Source of the DNA: JANELJ01 sp024511395
GTDB lineage: Bacteria > Pseudomonadota > Gammaproteobacteria > GRL18
Direction: 5' to 3'
DNA length: 64,000 bases
Assembly: GCA_963681975.1 (NCBI GenBank)
Contig: OY820613.1
Coordinates: forward strand, 3,534,001 to 3,598,000
The notes under the pieces were generated by a model that made no database searches, was not told where the DNA came from, and saw nothing but the letters and a program-made list of their open reading frames with translations. Position numbers and translations under genes: made by a program. How positions within the stretch are numbered: position 1 is the first letter of the stretch; each line of letters starts with the position of its first letter. Positions 18,734-28,662 of this stretch are shown here, in pieces.

Positions 18734-19426
18734 GTGGCTGTAGAACATCCCCGCACCATTAAAAGCTATGTGGTTCGTTCCGGGCGCATGACGCCCGGAC
18801 AGGAAAAAGCCTACCAGGAAAACTGGTCACAATATGGTGTAGAAGCTGACGGTCGGTTGCTGGATTTTCAGCACCTTTATGGTCGAGATGCTCCGGTTAT
18901 TCTGGAAATCGGCTTTGGTATGGGGGACTCCCTGTTTGAAATGGCCGAGAATAATCCGCATAACAATTACCTGGGTATCGAGGTACATAAACCGGGAGTA
19001 GGCCGGTTGCTGGGTAATATTAAAAAGCAAGCACTTACTAACCTGAAGGTAATGAAGTCTAACGCCATTGAGGTATTAAGCAAACAGATCCCTGATGCAA
19101 GTTTAAGCGCAGTGTATCTGTTTTTTCCTGATCCCTGGCATAAAACCCGGCACCATAAACGACGTATTGTGCAGGATGATTTTATCCAGCTGGTGTGCCG
19201 TAAATTGCAGCCCGGCGGCCACTTTCATATGGCAACGGACTGGCAGAATTATGCCGAACATATGCTGGAACATATGCAAAGAGCTGAAGGTTTTGAAAAT
19301 GAATCACCCGATGGAACCTATATTCCCCGCCCGGACTATCGTCCGATCACAAAGTTTGAACGGCGAGGCGAGCGCCTGGGACATTGTGTCTGGGATATAT
19401 TATTTACTAAAACTGCAGCACCATGA
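18734..19426 (+). CDS. trmB: tRNA (guanine-46-N7)-methyltransferase TrmB
   Basis: The 230-residue SAM-dependent enzyme makes m7G46 in tRNA. Visible are the SAM-binding EIGFGMGDSLFEMA, YLGIEVHKPGVG, and the family signature FFPDPWHKTRHHKRRIVQ. The start is GTG 18734 (MAVEHPRTIKSYV). Its stop overlaps the start of the next gene by 4 bp (ATGA), suggesting translational coupling. Confidence 0.95.
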   Translation: MAVEHPRTIKSYVVRSGRMTPGQEKAYQENWSQYGVEADGRLLDFQHLYGRDAPVILEIGFGMGDSLFEMAENNPHNNYLGIEVHKPGVGRLLGNIKKQALTNLKVMKSNAIEVLSKQIPDASLSAVYLFFPDPWHKTRHHKRRIVQDDFIQLVCRKLQPGGHFHMATDWQNYAEHMLEHMQRAEGFENESPDGTYIPRPDYRPITKFERRGERLGHCVWDILFTKTAAP

Positions 19427-20088
19427 ATTTGACCATTGATCTGATACCGGCAACATGGATTATTCTGGCCGATTTTTTATTGCTCCCGATACTGTTTCTG
19501 GCTTTTTATACCCTTCCAAAACAATGGTTCAGTCGCCATTACAATATCTTTTTTGCCACCTGCGTAGTATTAATGCTGCTCTGGTCCATGAAGGCCGGCA
19601 TTCATACCGGAATGGAATACCATTATCTAGGGGCAACCCTGATGACTCTGATGTTCGGCTGGCAACTGGCGGTGCTAGGGGTAATGATTGAGGTCAGTGT
19701 TCTGGTGATCCGGGATATAATCGAGTGGCAGGTATTTGCAGCCAATGTGTTTTTAATGGGCATAATCCCCATTACCATTACCAGCATAGTATTAAAACTG
19801 GTAGAGCGGATTGAACCCAATCATTTTATTATCTACTTTTTTATCGGCATGTTTGCCAATGCCATGATCACCATTGCCGTTTCGGTTTATATCGCCTCAA
19901 TGGTCATGGTAGCCAGCGGTACCTATAGTTATGCCTTTGTCACCTATGAATACACACCCTATATCTTCCTGATGATCTACCCCGAAGCCTTTCTGACCGG
20001 CCTGGCCATGATTATCCTGATCGTAAACCACCCCCAATGGGTCCGCTCCTTCGACGACAACAAATACCCCTATGGCAGTAAGGAATAA
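19423..20088 (+). CDS. CbiM-like integral membrane protein (ECF-type permease family)
   Basis: The 221-residue protein has six or so hydrophobic segments. The motif HTGMEYHYLGATLMTLMFGW near residue 65 resembles the N-terminal metal-site region of CbiM/COG3235-type proteins, seen in cobalt/nickel energy-coupling-factor transporters. The usual partner genes (CbiQ, CbiO) are absent here, so the substrate is unknown. It is coupled to trmB by an ATGA overlap. Confidence 0.65.
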   Translation: MNLTIDLIPATWIILADFLLLPILFLAFYTLPKQWFSRHYNIFFATCVVLMLLWSMKAGIHTGMEYHYLGATLMTLMFGWQLAVLGVMIEVSVLVIRDIIEWQVFAANVFLMGIIPITITSIVLKLVERIEPNHFIIYFFIGMFANAMITIAVSVYIASMVMVASGTYSYAFVTYEYTPYIFLMIYPEAFLTGLAMIILIVNHPQWVRSFDDNKYPYGSKE

Positions 20089-21177
20089 AAATATCACCCA
20101 CTCCTCCACACCTGGGAGTGCAGGCAAAAGCGCTACACTCTTTCTTAAAGCTGGTTAGCGTTCAGAAAGAGCCAGAGCAAAATTATTTATCTTTAAATTT
20201 GTGCAAAATATTTTAAAAATTTACTTGACTGAACTAAAGTTTAGAGCGACAGCCCACCCTTGAGAGTCCTGTTTCGCTCATACGTTCTTTAACAATTTGT
20301 TTGTAACCAGCTGTTTTAAAATTGTTTTTATAACAAATCTTCAAATCGCCTTAAAATATCCGTATCCGGCGGGTGGAATTTTTGGGACTTACTATCCCAC
20401 CAGTCCCTGACCCTAACCTGCGAAAAATACCTTATCAGTCCCATTCGTATTCTTCCGGCAGTAATGGGTGTATTCTTTCGCCAGGGCGTATTATCAATTA
20501 AGCGCAATACCGGGTCCGGACATTTAATAGTCCGCAATTGAGGTATAATATACCCCGGAGCAATAATATGTACCCATCGATGTAACACCTTCCGGGTTTT
20601 CTGCCATGTCTGTTTCATGCCCCAGTCATTTTTTAACTGATTGAACAAGGGCTCAATCGACCAGCGCTTTTCATAAGCGACAATAATATCCAGACCACTT
20701 AACTGCATATCTGTTGACAGTAATAGACGTGGTCTTTTTTTCCCTTTAGAGTCCTCAAACTCATACCAGACAAAGCATAGCGACTGGCCATTCAGAAAGC
20801 GGGCTTTAGCCACCGCTGTTCGGTAATTAACCTGCTGTTCACGTCCATACAGGTGTACGGTTTCCTTATTTAAAGGCAGCCGTTTAATTTCTTCTTTTGT
20901 ATAACGAGTCCCGTATTTTCCGGGTCGTACCTTGTCAGGGCCGTTTATATAATACGGTATCGATTCGTACCTGACCTATAACCGTCATATATCAGTTTAA
21001 GATAAGAACACTGACCAGTTTCAAGCCATTTATAATAACCGGGCCATTGCCTGGCCATGTCCAGTATCCAGATAGCACTGGTTACAAACCCTGATTGAGT
21101 TAATAAACTGCCCATTAGTAACTCAATAAAGGTTTTTGCGCTCCTAAGGGGTAGCGCTCGGGTTAAAAATGTTATGT

Positions 21178-22677
21178 AGTCCACCCTGAATAAAACATAT
21201 AGCATTGATTTATAAAGAAATATTGCTTGATTATGGGTGTTAAATTTGCAGGTTTTTGGTAAAATAAGCCTTATTACCTTGCAAATTTCCATACCAAAAT
21301 GAAGCCAAAGAAACAGCCAAAAATACCTCAGGAAGACCTGTTCAGGATGCGTCTTGAAAACATGCTGGACTTAAATCATGAGTTGATTAAGTTATCAAAA
21401 CACATAAACTGGGAAAGTCTTGATAAAGAATGGGGAGCCCTGTTTATATCCACTAAAGGCGCTCCTGCTATACGCACTCGCCTGATTGCAGGATTGCATT
21501 ACCTGAAACATCTGCATGATTTATCGGATGAACAGGTCGTAAAAAGCTGGACAGAAAATCCGTACTGGCAATGTTTTTGTGGAGAAGAATACTTTCAGCA
21601 TAAGATGCCTATACACCCTACGACCATGACCAAATGGCGTAACCGGCTGGGTAAGTCAGGCAGTGAAAAATTACTGATTGAAACCATTAAGGCCGGACTA
21701 AAGAGTAAAACCATAAAGCCCGGCAGTTTAAAGAAAGTCACGGTAGATACTACCGTACAGGAAAAGAACATCGCTTTTCCAACCGATTCAAAGCTCCTGA
21801 ACAAAGCCAGAGAAAACCTGGTTAAACTGTCCAAAGAGCACGGTATTAAACTGCGCCAGAATTATAATCGGATTGGACCTCAATATGTATTAATGGCCAG
21901 TCGTTATGCTCATGCAAAACAGTTTAAACGCATGAAGAAAATGAATAATAAACTGAAATCCCGTTTAGGTCGCGTTAAAAGGGATATTGAACGACAACTG
22001 CCCAATTATTCTGTTGATATTCAGTCACTGTTTGAAGTGGTTCTGGAACAGGCACAGAAACTGATAGAGCAGGAGCAGCACAGTAAGAACAAGCTTTACA
22101 GTTTACACGCCCCGGAAGTCGAGTGTGTCAGTAAAGGCAAAGCTCATAAGCCTTATGAATTTGGGGTTAAAGCCAGTATCGCTGTGACCAACAAGGAAGG
22201 CTTTGTTATTGGGGCTCAAAGTTGTCCAGGAAATCCTTATGATGGACATACCTTGTTACCACAACTGGAGCAGATAAAACAGTTTACAGCAGTACAACCG
22301 GAACAGTGCTTTGTTGACCGGGGTTATCGTGGACATGAAGTAAAAGACACTAAAGTTTTTATCTCAGGTCAGAAACGAGGCGTTACCCGAAGTATTAAAA
22401 AGGCATTAAAACGGCGCAGTGCGATTGAGCCTGAAATTGGTCATATGAAAAACGATGGCCGTTTAGACCGCTGCTACCTCAAAGGTGCAGTCGGTGATGC
22501 CATTAATGTGGTTATGGTAGCTGCTGGTCATAACTTAAGAAAGATCCTCAATAAGCTCCGGCTTTTGTGGCTCAAAATTATTTCCGGTTTGATGGGGTGT
22601 TTTATCAAACCGGAGCAATCTGCTGCTTTAAACCTGGCTTGAGGTCAGGCTTAAAACGGTATTATTCAGGTTGAACT
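21178..22677 (+). mobile_element. IS5-family element, copy 3
   Basis: Full-length 1500-bp copy with target duplication ATGT (21174-21177, 22678-22681), inserted in the old IS at 20232-22940. Confidence 0.92.
21299..22642 (+). CDS. IS5-family transposase (copy 3)
   Basis: Intact 447 residues of the MKPKKQPKIPQ...KHINWESLDKEW sublineage, with the same DDE motifs as the other copies. It carries several private changes (NYNRIGPQY, EVVLEQAQ), so it is not a very recent duplicate. The start ATG has no Shine-Dalgarno and sits just after a conserved leader hairpin. Confidence 0.92.
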   Translation: MKPKKQPKIPQEDLFRMRLENMLDLNHELIKLSKHINWESLDKEWGALFISTKGAPAIRTRLIAGLHYLKHLHDLSDEQVVKSWTENPYWQCFCGEEYFQHKMPIHPTTMTKWRNRLGKSGSEKLLIETIKAGLKSKTIKPGSLKKVTVDTTVQEKNIAFPTDSKLLNKARENLVKLSKEHGIKLRQNYNRIGPQYVLMASRYAHAKQFKRMKKMNNKLKSRLGRVKRDIERQLPNYSVDIQSLFEVVLEQAQKLIEQEQHSKNKLYSLHAPEVECVSKGKAHKPYEFGVKASIAVTNKEGFVIGAQSCPGNPYDGHTLLPQLEQIKQFTAVQPEQCFVDRGYRGHEVKDTKVFISGQKRGVTRSIKKALKRRSAIEPEIGHMKNDGRLDRCYLKGAVGDAINVVMVAAGHNLRKILNKLRLLWLKIISGLMGCFIKPEQSAALNLA

Positions 22678-22762
22678 ATGTAATAAAACAGTTCACCGGG
22701 GATATTGCCGTATCCTTTGGTGTGCATTGCAGCCTCCAGAAGTTTGTTTTTTCTTACTGAAG

Positions 22763-22810
22763 GCCGCTTCTTAAAAGATAGTTCTTTTAAGAAGCGGCAG
22801 CAATGCTGCC
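22763..22810. repeat. Strong double hairpin inside the old IS
   Basis: GCCGCTTCTTAAAAG (22763-22777), loop ATAGTT, CTTTTAAGAAGCGGC (22784-22798) is a perfect 15-bp palindrome. It is followed at once by GGCAGCAATGCTGCC (22796-22810). It lies upstream of the old transposase start and may block transcription entering the element (inference). Confidence 0.6.
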
Positions 22811-22970
22811 GAATTTTTGTCAACTGTTTTTTGCTTTTTTTTACATTTTTTTCCTGTTACGGACTATCAGTTAACTGAGGTAATCAATAAATTTTAAATG
22901 ATTCTCCTTTTTGGGGGATCTGAAACTCTAAACTTTAGTTGACTGAAGAAAAAGCGATTTTACAATTTTC

Positions 22971-23033
22971 GCTGAATGCTGAATGCTGAATGCTGAATGC
23001 TGAATGCTGAATGCTGAATGCTGAATGCTGAAT
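22971..23033. repeat. Heptanucleotide tandem repeat (GCTGAAT)x9
   Basis: Nine perfect copies of the 7-mer GCTGAAT fill 63 bp, ending 84 bp before the hemN start codon. The same 7-mer is tandemly repeated at 59338-59386 upstream of a kinase gene. A unit length not divisible by three and a promoter-region location suit slippage-based change of promoter spacing rather than of protein length. Confidence 0.9.
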
Positions 23034-23117
23034 CTAGCTTCAAACCGCCCAAAATGGCATAATACACCCCTGTTTTCTTCAGCATCATTACCGTTATTTT
23101 TTACAGGAATTTATATT

Positions 23118-24500
23118 ATGGCAATTGTCGAGTTTGATCAGGAGCTTATTAAGCGTTACGACAAGGCGGGACCGCGTTATACCTCCTATCCAACGGCAGT
23201 ACAGTTCAGTGAAGACTACACGGTAGAAACCTATAAGGCTTTTGCTGAAAAATCCAATCACTCCGCTAAGGCACTGTCACTTTATTTTCATATTCCTTTT
23301 TGCGATACCGTCTGTTTCTACTGCGGCTGCAACAAGGTGGTCACCAAGGACCGCTCCAAAGCGGCGCCGTATCTGGAACGGGTGCATAAAGAAATAGCCA
23401 TGCAGGCTGAATTATTTGATCCGGCACGTAAGGTGAATCAGCTGCACTGGGGCGGCGGTACGCCGACTTTTATCAGCCATAATGAAATGCGCCAGTTAAT
23501 GGCGGTAACCCGCAAGCATTTTAATCTGCATGATGACGATTCCGGGGAATACTCCATAGAAATTGACCCGCGGGAAGTCAGCCGGGATAGTATCGCCCTG
23601 TTAAGAGAGCTGGGCTTTAACCGCATGAGCCTGGGGGTTCAGGACTTTAACCCTGCGGTACAGAAAGCCGTTAACCGTATTCAGAGCCGTGAACAGACCA
23701 TGGCGGCACTGACGGCAGCGCGGGAAGAAAACTTCAAGTCCATCAGTGTAGATCTGATTTACGGCCTACCGCTGCAGACGGTAGAGAGCTTTGATAAAAC
23801 CCTGGATGAACTGATAGAAATTAGTCCTGACCGGGTATCTGTTTTTAACTATGCCCATTTACCGGAGCGCTTTAAGCCCCAGCGCCGTATTAATGTGGAA
23901 GATCTGCCCCCGGCTTCCGCCAAGCTGGAAATTTTCAAGCATTGTATGACTAAACTGACTGATGACGGTTATGTCTATATCGGTATGGATCATTTTGCCA
24001 AACCGGAAGATGAGCTGAGTATTGCCCAGAAAAACGGCGAACTGTACCGTAATTTCCAGGGCTATGCCACTCATGCAGACTGTGATTTAGTGGGTATCGG
24101 CATTACTTCCATTGGTACTATTGCCAATAGTTTTGCCCAGAATGTCCGCACTATGGATGAATACTATGAACGTATTGATGCCGGTGAACTGGCGATATTC
24201 CGCGGTGTTGAAATTGATGATGATGATCTGATCCGCCGGGAAGTCATCATGCAGTTAATCTGTCATTTTAAACTAAAGTTTGAAACCATTGAAAAACGTT
24301 TCGGCATTGACTTTAAAAGCTATTTTGCCAGTGAACTGGAACGTTATCAGGTCATGGAGGATGACGGCCTTATCACCCTGGATGAACAGGGGATAGAGGT
24401 TACCGCCAGAGGCCGTTTGCTGATCCGTAATATCTGCATGGTATTTGACCGTTATATTAAACCGGATCAAGAAACCCAGCATTTTTCCAAACTAATCTAA
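23118..24500 (+). CDS. hemN: Oxygen-independent coproporphyrinogen III oxidase HemN
   Basis: The 460-residue radical-SAM enzyme decarboxylates coproporphyrinogen III in anaerobic haem synthesis. The cluster cysteines Cys62, Cys66 and Cys69 (FCDTVCFYCGCNK) fall at the same numbers as in E. coli HemN when started at ATG 23118, which follows ACAGGAAT. Further motifs are HWGGGTPTF and the C-terminal HemN domain (YFASELERYQVMEDDGLI). A longer frame from 23025 begins inside the tandem repeat and is rejected. No clear FNR box is visible in the short upstream region. Confidence 0.95.
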   Translation: MAIVEFDQELIKRYDKAGPRYTSYPTAVQFSEDYTVETYKAFAEKSNHSAKALSLYFHIPFCDTVCFYCGCNKVVTKDRSKAAPYLERVHKEIAMQAELFDPARKVNQLHWGGGTPTFISHNEMRQLMAVTRKHFNLHDDDSGEYSIEIDPREVSRDSIALLRELGFNRMSLGVQDFNPAVQKAVNRIQSREQTMAALTAAREENFKSISVDLIYGLPLQTVESFDKTLDELIEISPDRVSVFNYAHLPERFKPQRRINVEDLPPASAKLEIFKHCMTKLTDDGYVYIGMDHFAKPEDELSIAQKNGELYRNFQGYATHADCDLVGIGITSIGTIANSFAQNVRTMDEYYERIDAGELAIFRGVEIDDDDLIRREVIMQLICHFKLKFETIEKRFGIDFKSYFASELERYQVMEDDGLITLDEQGIEVTARGRLLIRNICMVFDRYIKPDQETQHFSKLI

Positions 24501-24671
24501 GAGCAGAAATTTTATTATCATCTATACTTTCCCTAGGTATAGGGACAAAATTTTCTGTAACTCACCTGTATCCTGTTTTTGAGACTTCAATTCATTACCA
24601 ATGAAGCTTGAAAGCAGGTTCTTCAAGACAAAAACTTCAAGATGTTTGAGTTCATATTATGTTGCATAATT

Positions 24672-26171
24672 AGTCTGCCCTGAATAAAACATAGTGCATT
24701 GATTTATAAAGAAATATTTCTTGATTATGGGTGTTAAATTTGCAGGTTTTTGGTAAAATAAGCCTTATTACCTTGCAAATTTTCAGACCAAAATGAAGCC
24801 AGAGAAACAGCCAAAAATACCTCAGGAAGACCTGTTCAGGATGCGCCTTGAAAACATGCTGGACATAAACCATGAGTTGATTAAGTTATCAAAACACATA
24901 GATTGGGAAAGTCCTGATAAAGAATGGGGCGCTCTGTTTGTATCCACTAAAGGTGCTCCTGCCATACGCACTCGATTGATTGCAGGATTGCATTACCTGA
25001 AACACCTGCATGATTTATCGGATGAACAGGTAGTAAAAGGCTGGACAGAAAATCCGTACTGGCAGTATTTCTGTGGTGAAGAATACTTTCAGCATAAAAT
25101 GCCTATACACCCTGTGACCATGACCAAATGGCGTAACCGGCCGGGTAAATCAGGCAGTGAAAAATTACTGATTGAAACCATTAAAGCCGGACTAAAGAGT
25201 AAAACCATAAAGCCCGGCAGTTTAAAGAAAGTCACGGTAGATACTACCGTACAGGAAAAGAACATCGCTTTTCCAACCGATTCAAAGCTCCTGAACAAAG
25301 CCAGAGAAAACCTGGTTAAACTGTCCAAAGAGCACGGTATTAAACTGCGCCAGAACTATAATCGGGTTGGGCCGCAATATGTACTAATGGCCAGTCGTTA
25401 TGCACATGCAAAACAGTTTAAACGCATGAAGAAAATGAACAATAAACTGAAATCCCGTTTAGGTCGTGTTAAACGGGATATTGAACGACAACTGCCCAAT
25501 TATTCTGTTGATATTCAGTCATTGTTTGAAGTAGCTCTAAAACAGGCTCAGAAACTAATTGAGCAGGAGCAGCACAGTAAGAACAAGCTTTACAGTTTAC
25601 ATGCTCCTGAAGTCGAGTGTATCAGTAAAGGCAAAGCTCATAAGCCTTATGAATTTGGAGTTAAAGCCAGTATCGCGGTAACTAACAAGGAAGGCTTTGT
25701 TATTGGTGCTCAAAGTTGTCCGGGCAATCCTTATGATGGACATACCTTGCTGCCACAACTGGAACAGATAAAACAGTTTACAGCCGTACAACCGGAACAA
25801 TACTTTGTTGACCGGGGTTATCGTGGACATGAGGTAAAAGATACTAAAGTTTTTATCTCAGGTCAGAAGCGAGGCGTTACCCGAAGTATTAAAAAGGCAT
25901 TAAAACGGCGCAGTGCGATTGAGCCTGAAATTGGTCATATGAAAAATGATGGCCGTTTAGACCGCTGCTACCTCAAAGGTGCAGTCGGTGATGCCATTAA
26001 TGTGGTTATGGTAGCCGCTGGACATAACTTAAGAAAGATCCTCAATAAGCTCCGGCTTTTGTGGCTCAAAATTATTTCCGGTTTGATGGGATATTTTATC
26101 AAACCAGAACAATCAGCCGCTTTAAACCTGGCTTGATGTCAGGCTTAAAACGGTATTATTCAGGTTGAACT
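24672..26171 (+). mobile_element. IS5-family element, copy 4
   Basis: Full-length copy with ends AGTCTGCCCTGAATAA and TTATTCAGGTTGAACT. The flanks AATT and AAAT do not match, so recombination between copies or later mutation has altered one side. It lies 26 bp upstream of the broken chemoreceptor gene and has probably removed its native promoter. Confidence 0.88.
24793..26136 (+). CDS. IS5-family transposase (copy 4)
   Basis: Intact 447-residue transposase of the MKPEKQPKIPQ...KHIDWESPDKEW sublineage, nearly identical to the copy at 52901. One notable change is PEQYFVDRGY where other copies have PEQCFVDRGY. Confidence 0.92.
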   Translation: MKPEKQPKIPQEDLFRMRLENMLDINHELIKLSKHIDWESPDKEWGALFVSTKGAPAIRTRLIAGLHYLKHLHDLSDEQVVKGWTENPYWQYFCGEEYFQHKMPIHPVTMTKWRNRPGKSGSEKLLIETIKAGLKSKTIKPGSLKKVTVDTTVQEKNIAFPTDSKLLNKARENLVKLSKEHGIKLRQNYNRVGPQYVLMASRYAHAKQFKRMKKMNNKLKSRLGRVKRDIERQLPNYSVDIQSLFEVALKQAQKLIEQEQHSKNKLYSLHAPEVECISKGKAHKPYEFGVKASIAVTNKEGFVIGAQSCPGNPYDGHTLLPQLEQIKQFTAVQPEQYFVDRGYRGHEVKDTKVFISGQKRGVTRSIKKALKRRSAIEPEIGHMKNDGRLDRCYLKGAVGDAINVVMVAAGHNLRKILNKLRLLWLKIISGLMGYFIKPEQSAALNLA

Positions 26172-26196
26172 AAATAATTTTAAAAGTGTGGTTGCT

Positions 26197-28148
26197 ATGT
26201 TAAATATCAGTATTAAGTCAAAATTATACGGGTTACTTGCCGTTATTATTATTATTATGTTGATTGTCTCTTCTTTTATGACTTACTAGGCAATTATTCC
26301 GGTTCACGACGGCTGGTATGACTACATGGATAATGTTGCCAAACGCCAGAGTCTGTTAATGGAGATTAAGTCTCATTTCGGTTATGGAGGTACCATTCAT
26401 AATTTTAAAAACTATGTCCTGCGCGGTAACGAGAAATACTATAAGCGTTTAGATGACAATTTTAATAATCTGAATAATGCTATTCAGACCTATCTGTCAC
26501 TGGACGGCATCACGGCTGAAGAACGTCAGGTTTTGTCGGCTATTGAAAGTGTGGCCAGAAACTACCACAGCCAGTCTGAAATTGCCCATAAACTGATTGC
26601 ACAGGGTAAAACAGCTCAGGAAGTGGATGCCATTGTTAAAGTTAGTGATAAACCGGTATTTGAAGCCTTTAAAGTTCTGGATAAGGTTTATCAGGAATTA
26701 ACAGAGAAAGTGTCATCACGTTTAAGTGATGATATTAATCATACGGTTAATTCCAGTGTCTGGATATCGGTTTTCCTGATTATCCTGGTTTCTATTTCTT
26801 TATTATTGATTATTCGGGTTATTACCCAGCGTATCGGCATTATCCGCTCAGAACTTAAAAACATTGAAACCAATAATGATTTATGTGTACGTCTGGATAC
26901 CAGTACTAACGATGAGAACAGTGACCTGTCCTCATCTGTCAATGCTTTGCTGGAACGTTTCAGTGGGATGATTAATGACATAATCAGGGCTTCTGTAGAT
27001 GTTGGTGTTGAGTCGTCTAATCAGTCTGTTATTGTTGAGCAAACTGTAAAAGGTGTCCATCAGCAGCATAAAAAAATTGAGCTGGTCACTCAGTTAATGA
27101 ATAATATGAGTGAAACAGTACAGAATGTTTCCATTAATGCCGAGCAGGCGGTAAGTGCGGCAGAACTGGCTAATAGTGGTATTGATCGCGGTGGTGAGCA
27201 GATGAGGCGCCTGATTAACACCATGGGTGATCTGAATAAGCGGATTGAACAGGCCAGTGAAACTATTTCGCTGCTGGAACAGGAAAGCCAGGAGATCAGT
27301 AGTGTCCTAGGGGTGATTCATGGGATCTCCGAGCAGACCAATCTGCTGGCGCTCAATGCGGAAATTGAAGCAGCCCGGGCTGGTGAGCAGGGACGGGGTT
27401 TTGCGGTAGTTGCCGATGAGGTTCGGGCACTGGCGGCTAGAACTAAAGATTCAACTGACGAAATTCGCAATATGATTGAGCGCCTGCAGGGGCAGGTGGC
27501 TTCGGCCGTTAAGGTTATGGATGATAGCCGTAATGATACTGGCAAGAGTTTTAAACAGGCCACGGAAACCGGAAATACACTTAATGAGGTTACTGAGGAT
27601 ATTCAGAAAATGTCCCAGGCAATGGAGCAGATAGCCAGGATATCCGGAGAGCAGTTTAAAGTCTCTATGGAAATGAATGAGCATATTGGAGCCATTTAGG
27701 ATGGAGCTTTAAATACAGCCAAACTGGCAGATGAAACCTTGGTTGCAACCGGGCATATTGGACAGAAAACTGAGCTGCTATGTGTTAAAGCAGGGCAGTT
27801 TAAAATAGATAATACCCAAGGGCAGCTTGAGCAGGCTAAAGCCGCACATCTGGTCTGGAGAAGCAAGCTGATGTCCTACCTCAGTGGTGATGGAAAGCAA
27901 GGAACTTAGCTCCACCGGGATTGTATTCTGGGGCAATGGTATTATACCGATGGGCTGAAAATTTTTCCCATATTCTGGAGATGAAAGAACTTGAGCCTCC
28001 CCATGAAGAAATACACAGAGTGATCCATAACGTGGTGGATTATAAGCAGGTAGGAGATAATGATAAGGCCTTAAAAGAGTTTGAAAAAGTAACCCCCTTG
28101 TCCGCTCAGATTGTTGAAATTATTGATCGGATTATTGCTAAGCTTTAA
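26197..28148 (+). pseudogene. Methyl-accepting chemotaxis protein gene with CZB domain, broken
   Basis: From ATG 26197 the frame encodes a first membrane helix (LLAVIIIIMLIVSSF), then TAG at 26287. It goes on with a periplasmic region, a second helix (VWISVFLIILVSISLLLIIR) and the signalling tip GISEQTNLLALNAEIEAARA. TAG at 27697 and 27907 and a frameshift near 27960 (A/T run) break the C-terminal zinc-binding CZB domain (HLVWRSKL, HRDCILGQWYY, HEEIHRVIHNVV). The frame ends at TAA 28146-28148. An IS5 copy abuts the 5' end. Confidence 0.88.
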
Positions 28149-28629
28149 GTTTTAGTTTCAGGTGAATCATTAGTACCGGGTTTTGCTTGTAATCCTTGCG
28201 TACTTCCTAGGCGTAAGGGGTAAAACCCTGCTGCTGATAAAATAACAGGGCGGTGGTATTGCGGTTGAAGTAGGAGCGGTGTATTTCTCTGAGTTTTAAC
28301 TGCTCAAAGCCCAGTTTCAGCATCTGTTTTATTAATAACCCGCCGTAACCTTTCTGGCGTTCTTCTGCCAGGATAATGACATTACCGATAAAGGCCACTT
28401 TTCTGTTTTCTACATTATAAAAATTAGCAAAACCAATCAGCCGGTCATTTTTAAGCATGGCAGTGGACTGGTGGCGTTCGCTTAGTTGTTTCTGTAGTTG
28501 TTTTAGGGTTAAGGGAGAGTGTGCGGAAGGGAAAAAATAAAACAGTTCTTCCTCTGATTGAGGAAAAGACAGCAGCTCAGGCAGATCGTTATGATCGGCA
28601 GGGTGAAATGAAATAGTTTCTTTGTTCAT
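28138..28629 (-). CDS. GNAT-family N-acetyltransferase with one in-frame amber codon
   Basis: From ATG 28629 (MNKETISFHPADHND) the frame covers the acetyl-CoA-binding core (GNVIILAEERQKGYGGLLI) and LLFYQQQGFTPYA, then hits TAG at 28207-28209. The next 22 codons continue in frame with EVRKDYKQNPVLMIHLKLKL, which is what the C-terminal strand of this acetyltransferase type looks like. They end in TAG at 28138-28140, overlapping the chemoreceptor gene end by 11 bp. CAG (Gln) is the likely ancestor of the internal TAG. Either the protein is C-terminally clipped or the amber codon is sometimes read. Substrate unknown. Confidence 0.7.
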
Positions 28630-28662
28630 AAGCCCGGCTGCCGTTTTATTCAGGTTTTAAGT

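Larger units (their letters stand above)
20328..22727 (-). pseudogene. DDE transposase, split and decayed
   Basis: The gene starts at ATG 22727 (MHTKGYGNIPGELFYYI after GGAGG) and is split by IS5 at 21178-22677. It continues with several frame breaks (SAKTFIELLMGSLLTQSGFV, then PGKYGTRYTKEEIKRLPL in another frame). The last 161 residues (20328-20813) are intact and include YEKRWSIEPLFNQLKNDWGM, the segment with the catalytic glutamate. Non-functional. Confidence 0.75.
20232..22940 (-). mobile_element. Old insertion sequence of unassigned family, with nested IS5
   Basis: Inverted ends AACTAAAGTTTAGAG (20232) and CTCTAAACTTTAGTT (to 22940) are perfect over 15 bp and flanked by the 5-bp direct repeat GACTG (20227-20231, 22941-22945). 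Without the IS5 copy it is about 1.2 kb. The transposase resembles DDE_5/IS701-type proteins but the family is not certain. Confidence 0.75.

Noticed and set aside
21595..21834. 79-residue minus-strand ORF (MDSLTRFS...) recurring in IS5 copies
   Set aside because: It is the antisense shadow of the conserved transposase frame. It recurs only because the IS recurs, and has no ribosome site.
22971..23033. Tandem heptamers as a CRISPR array
   Set aside because: The units are 7 bp and adjoin without spacers. No CRISPR repeat-spacer pattern or cas gene was seen anywhere in the window.
23025..23117. Longer HemN starting in the heptamer repeat
   Set aside because: The extra residues have no similarity to HemN. 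ATG 23118 gives cysteine positions identical to E. coli HemN and has a ribosome site.
26282..26292. Alternative start at ATG 26326 giving an intact chemoreceptor
   Set aside because: The TAG at 26287 lies between the first membrane helix and the periplasmic domain, and two further ambers and a frameshift follow, so the gene is broken whichever start is used.
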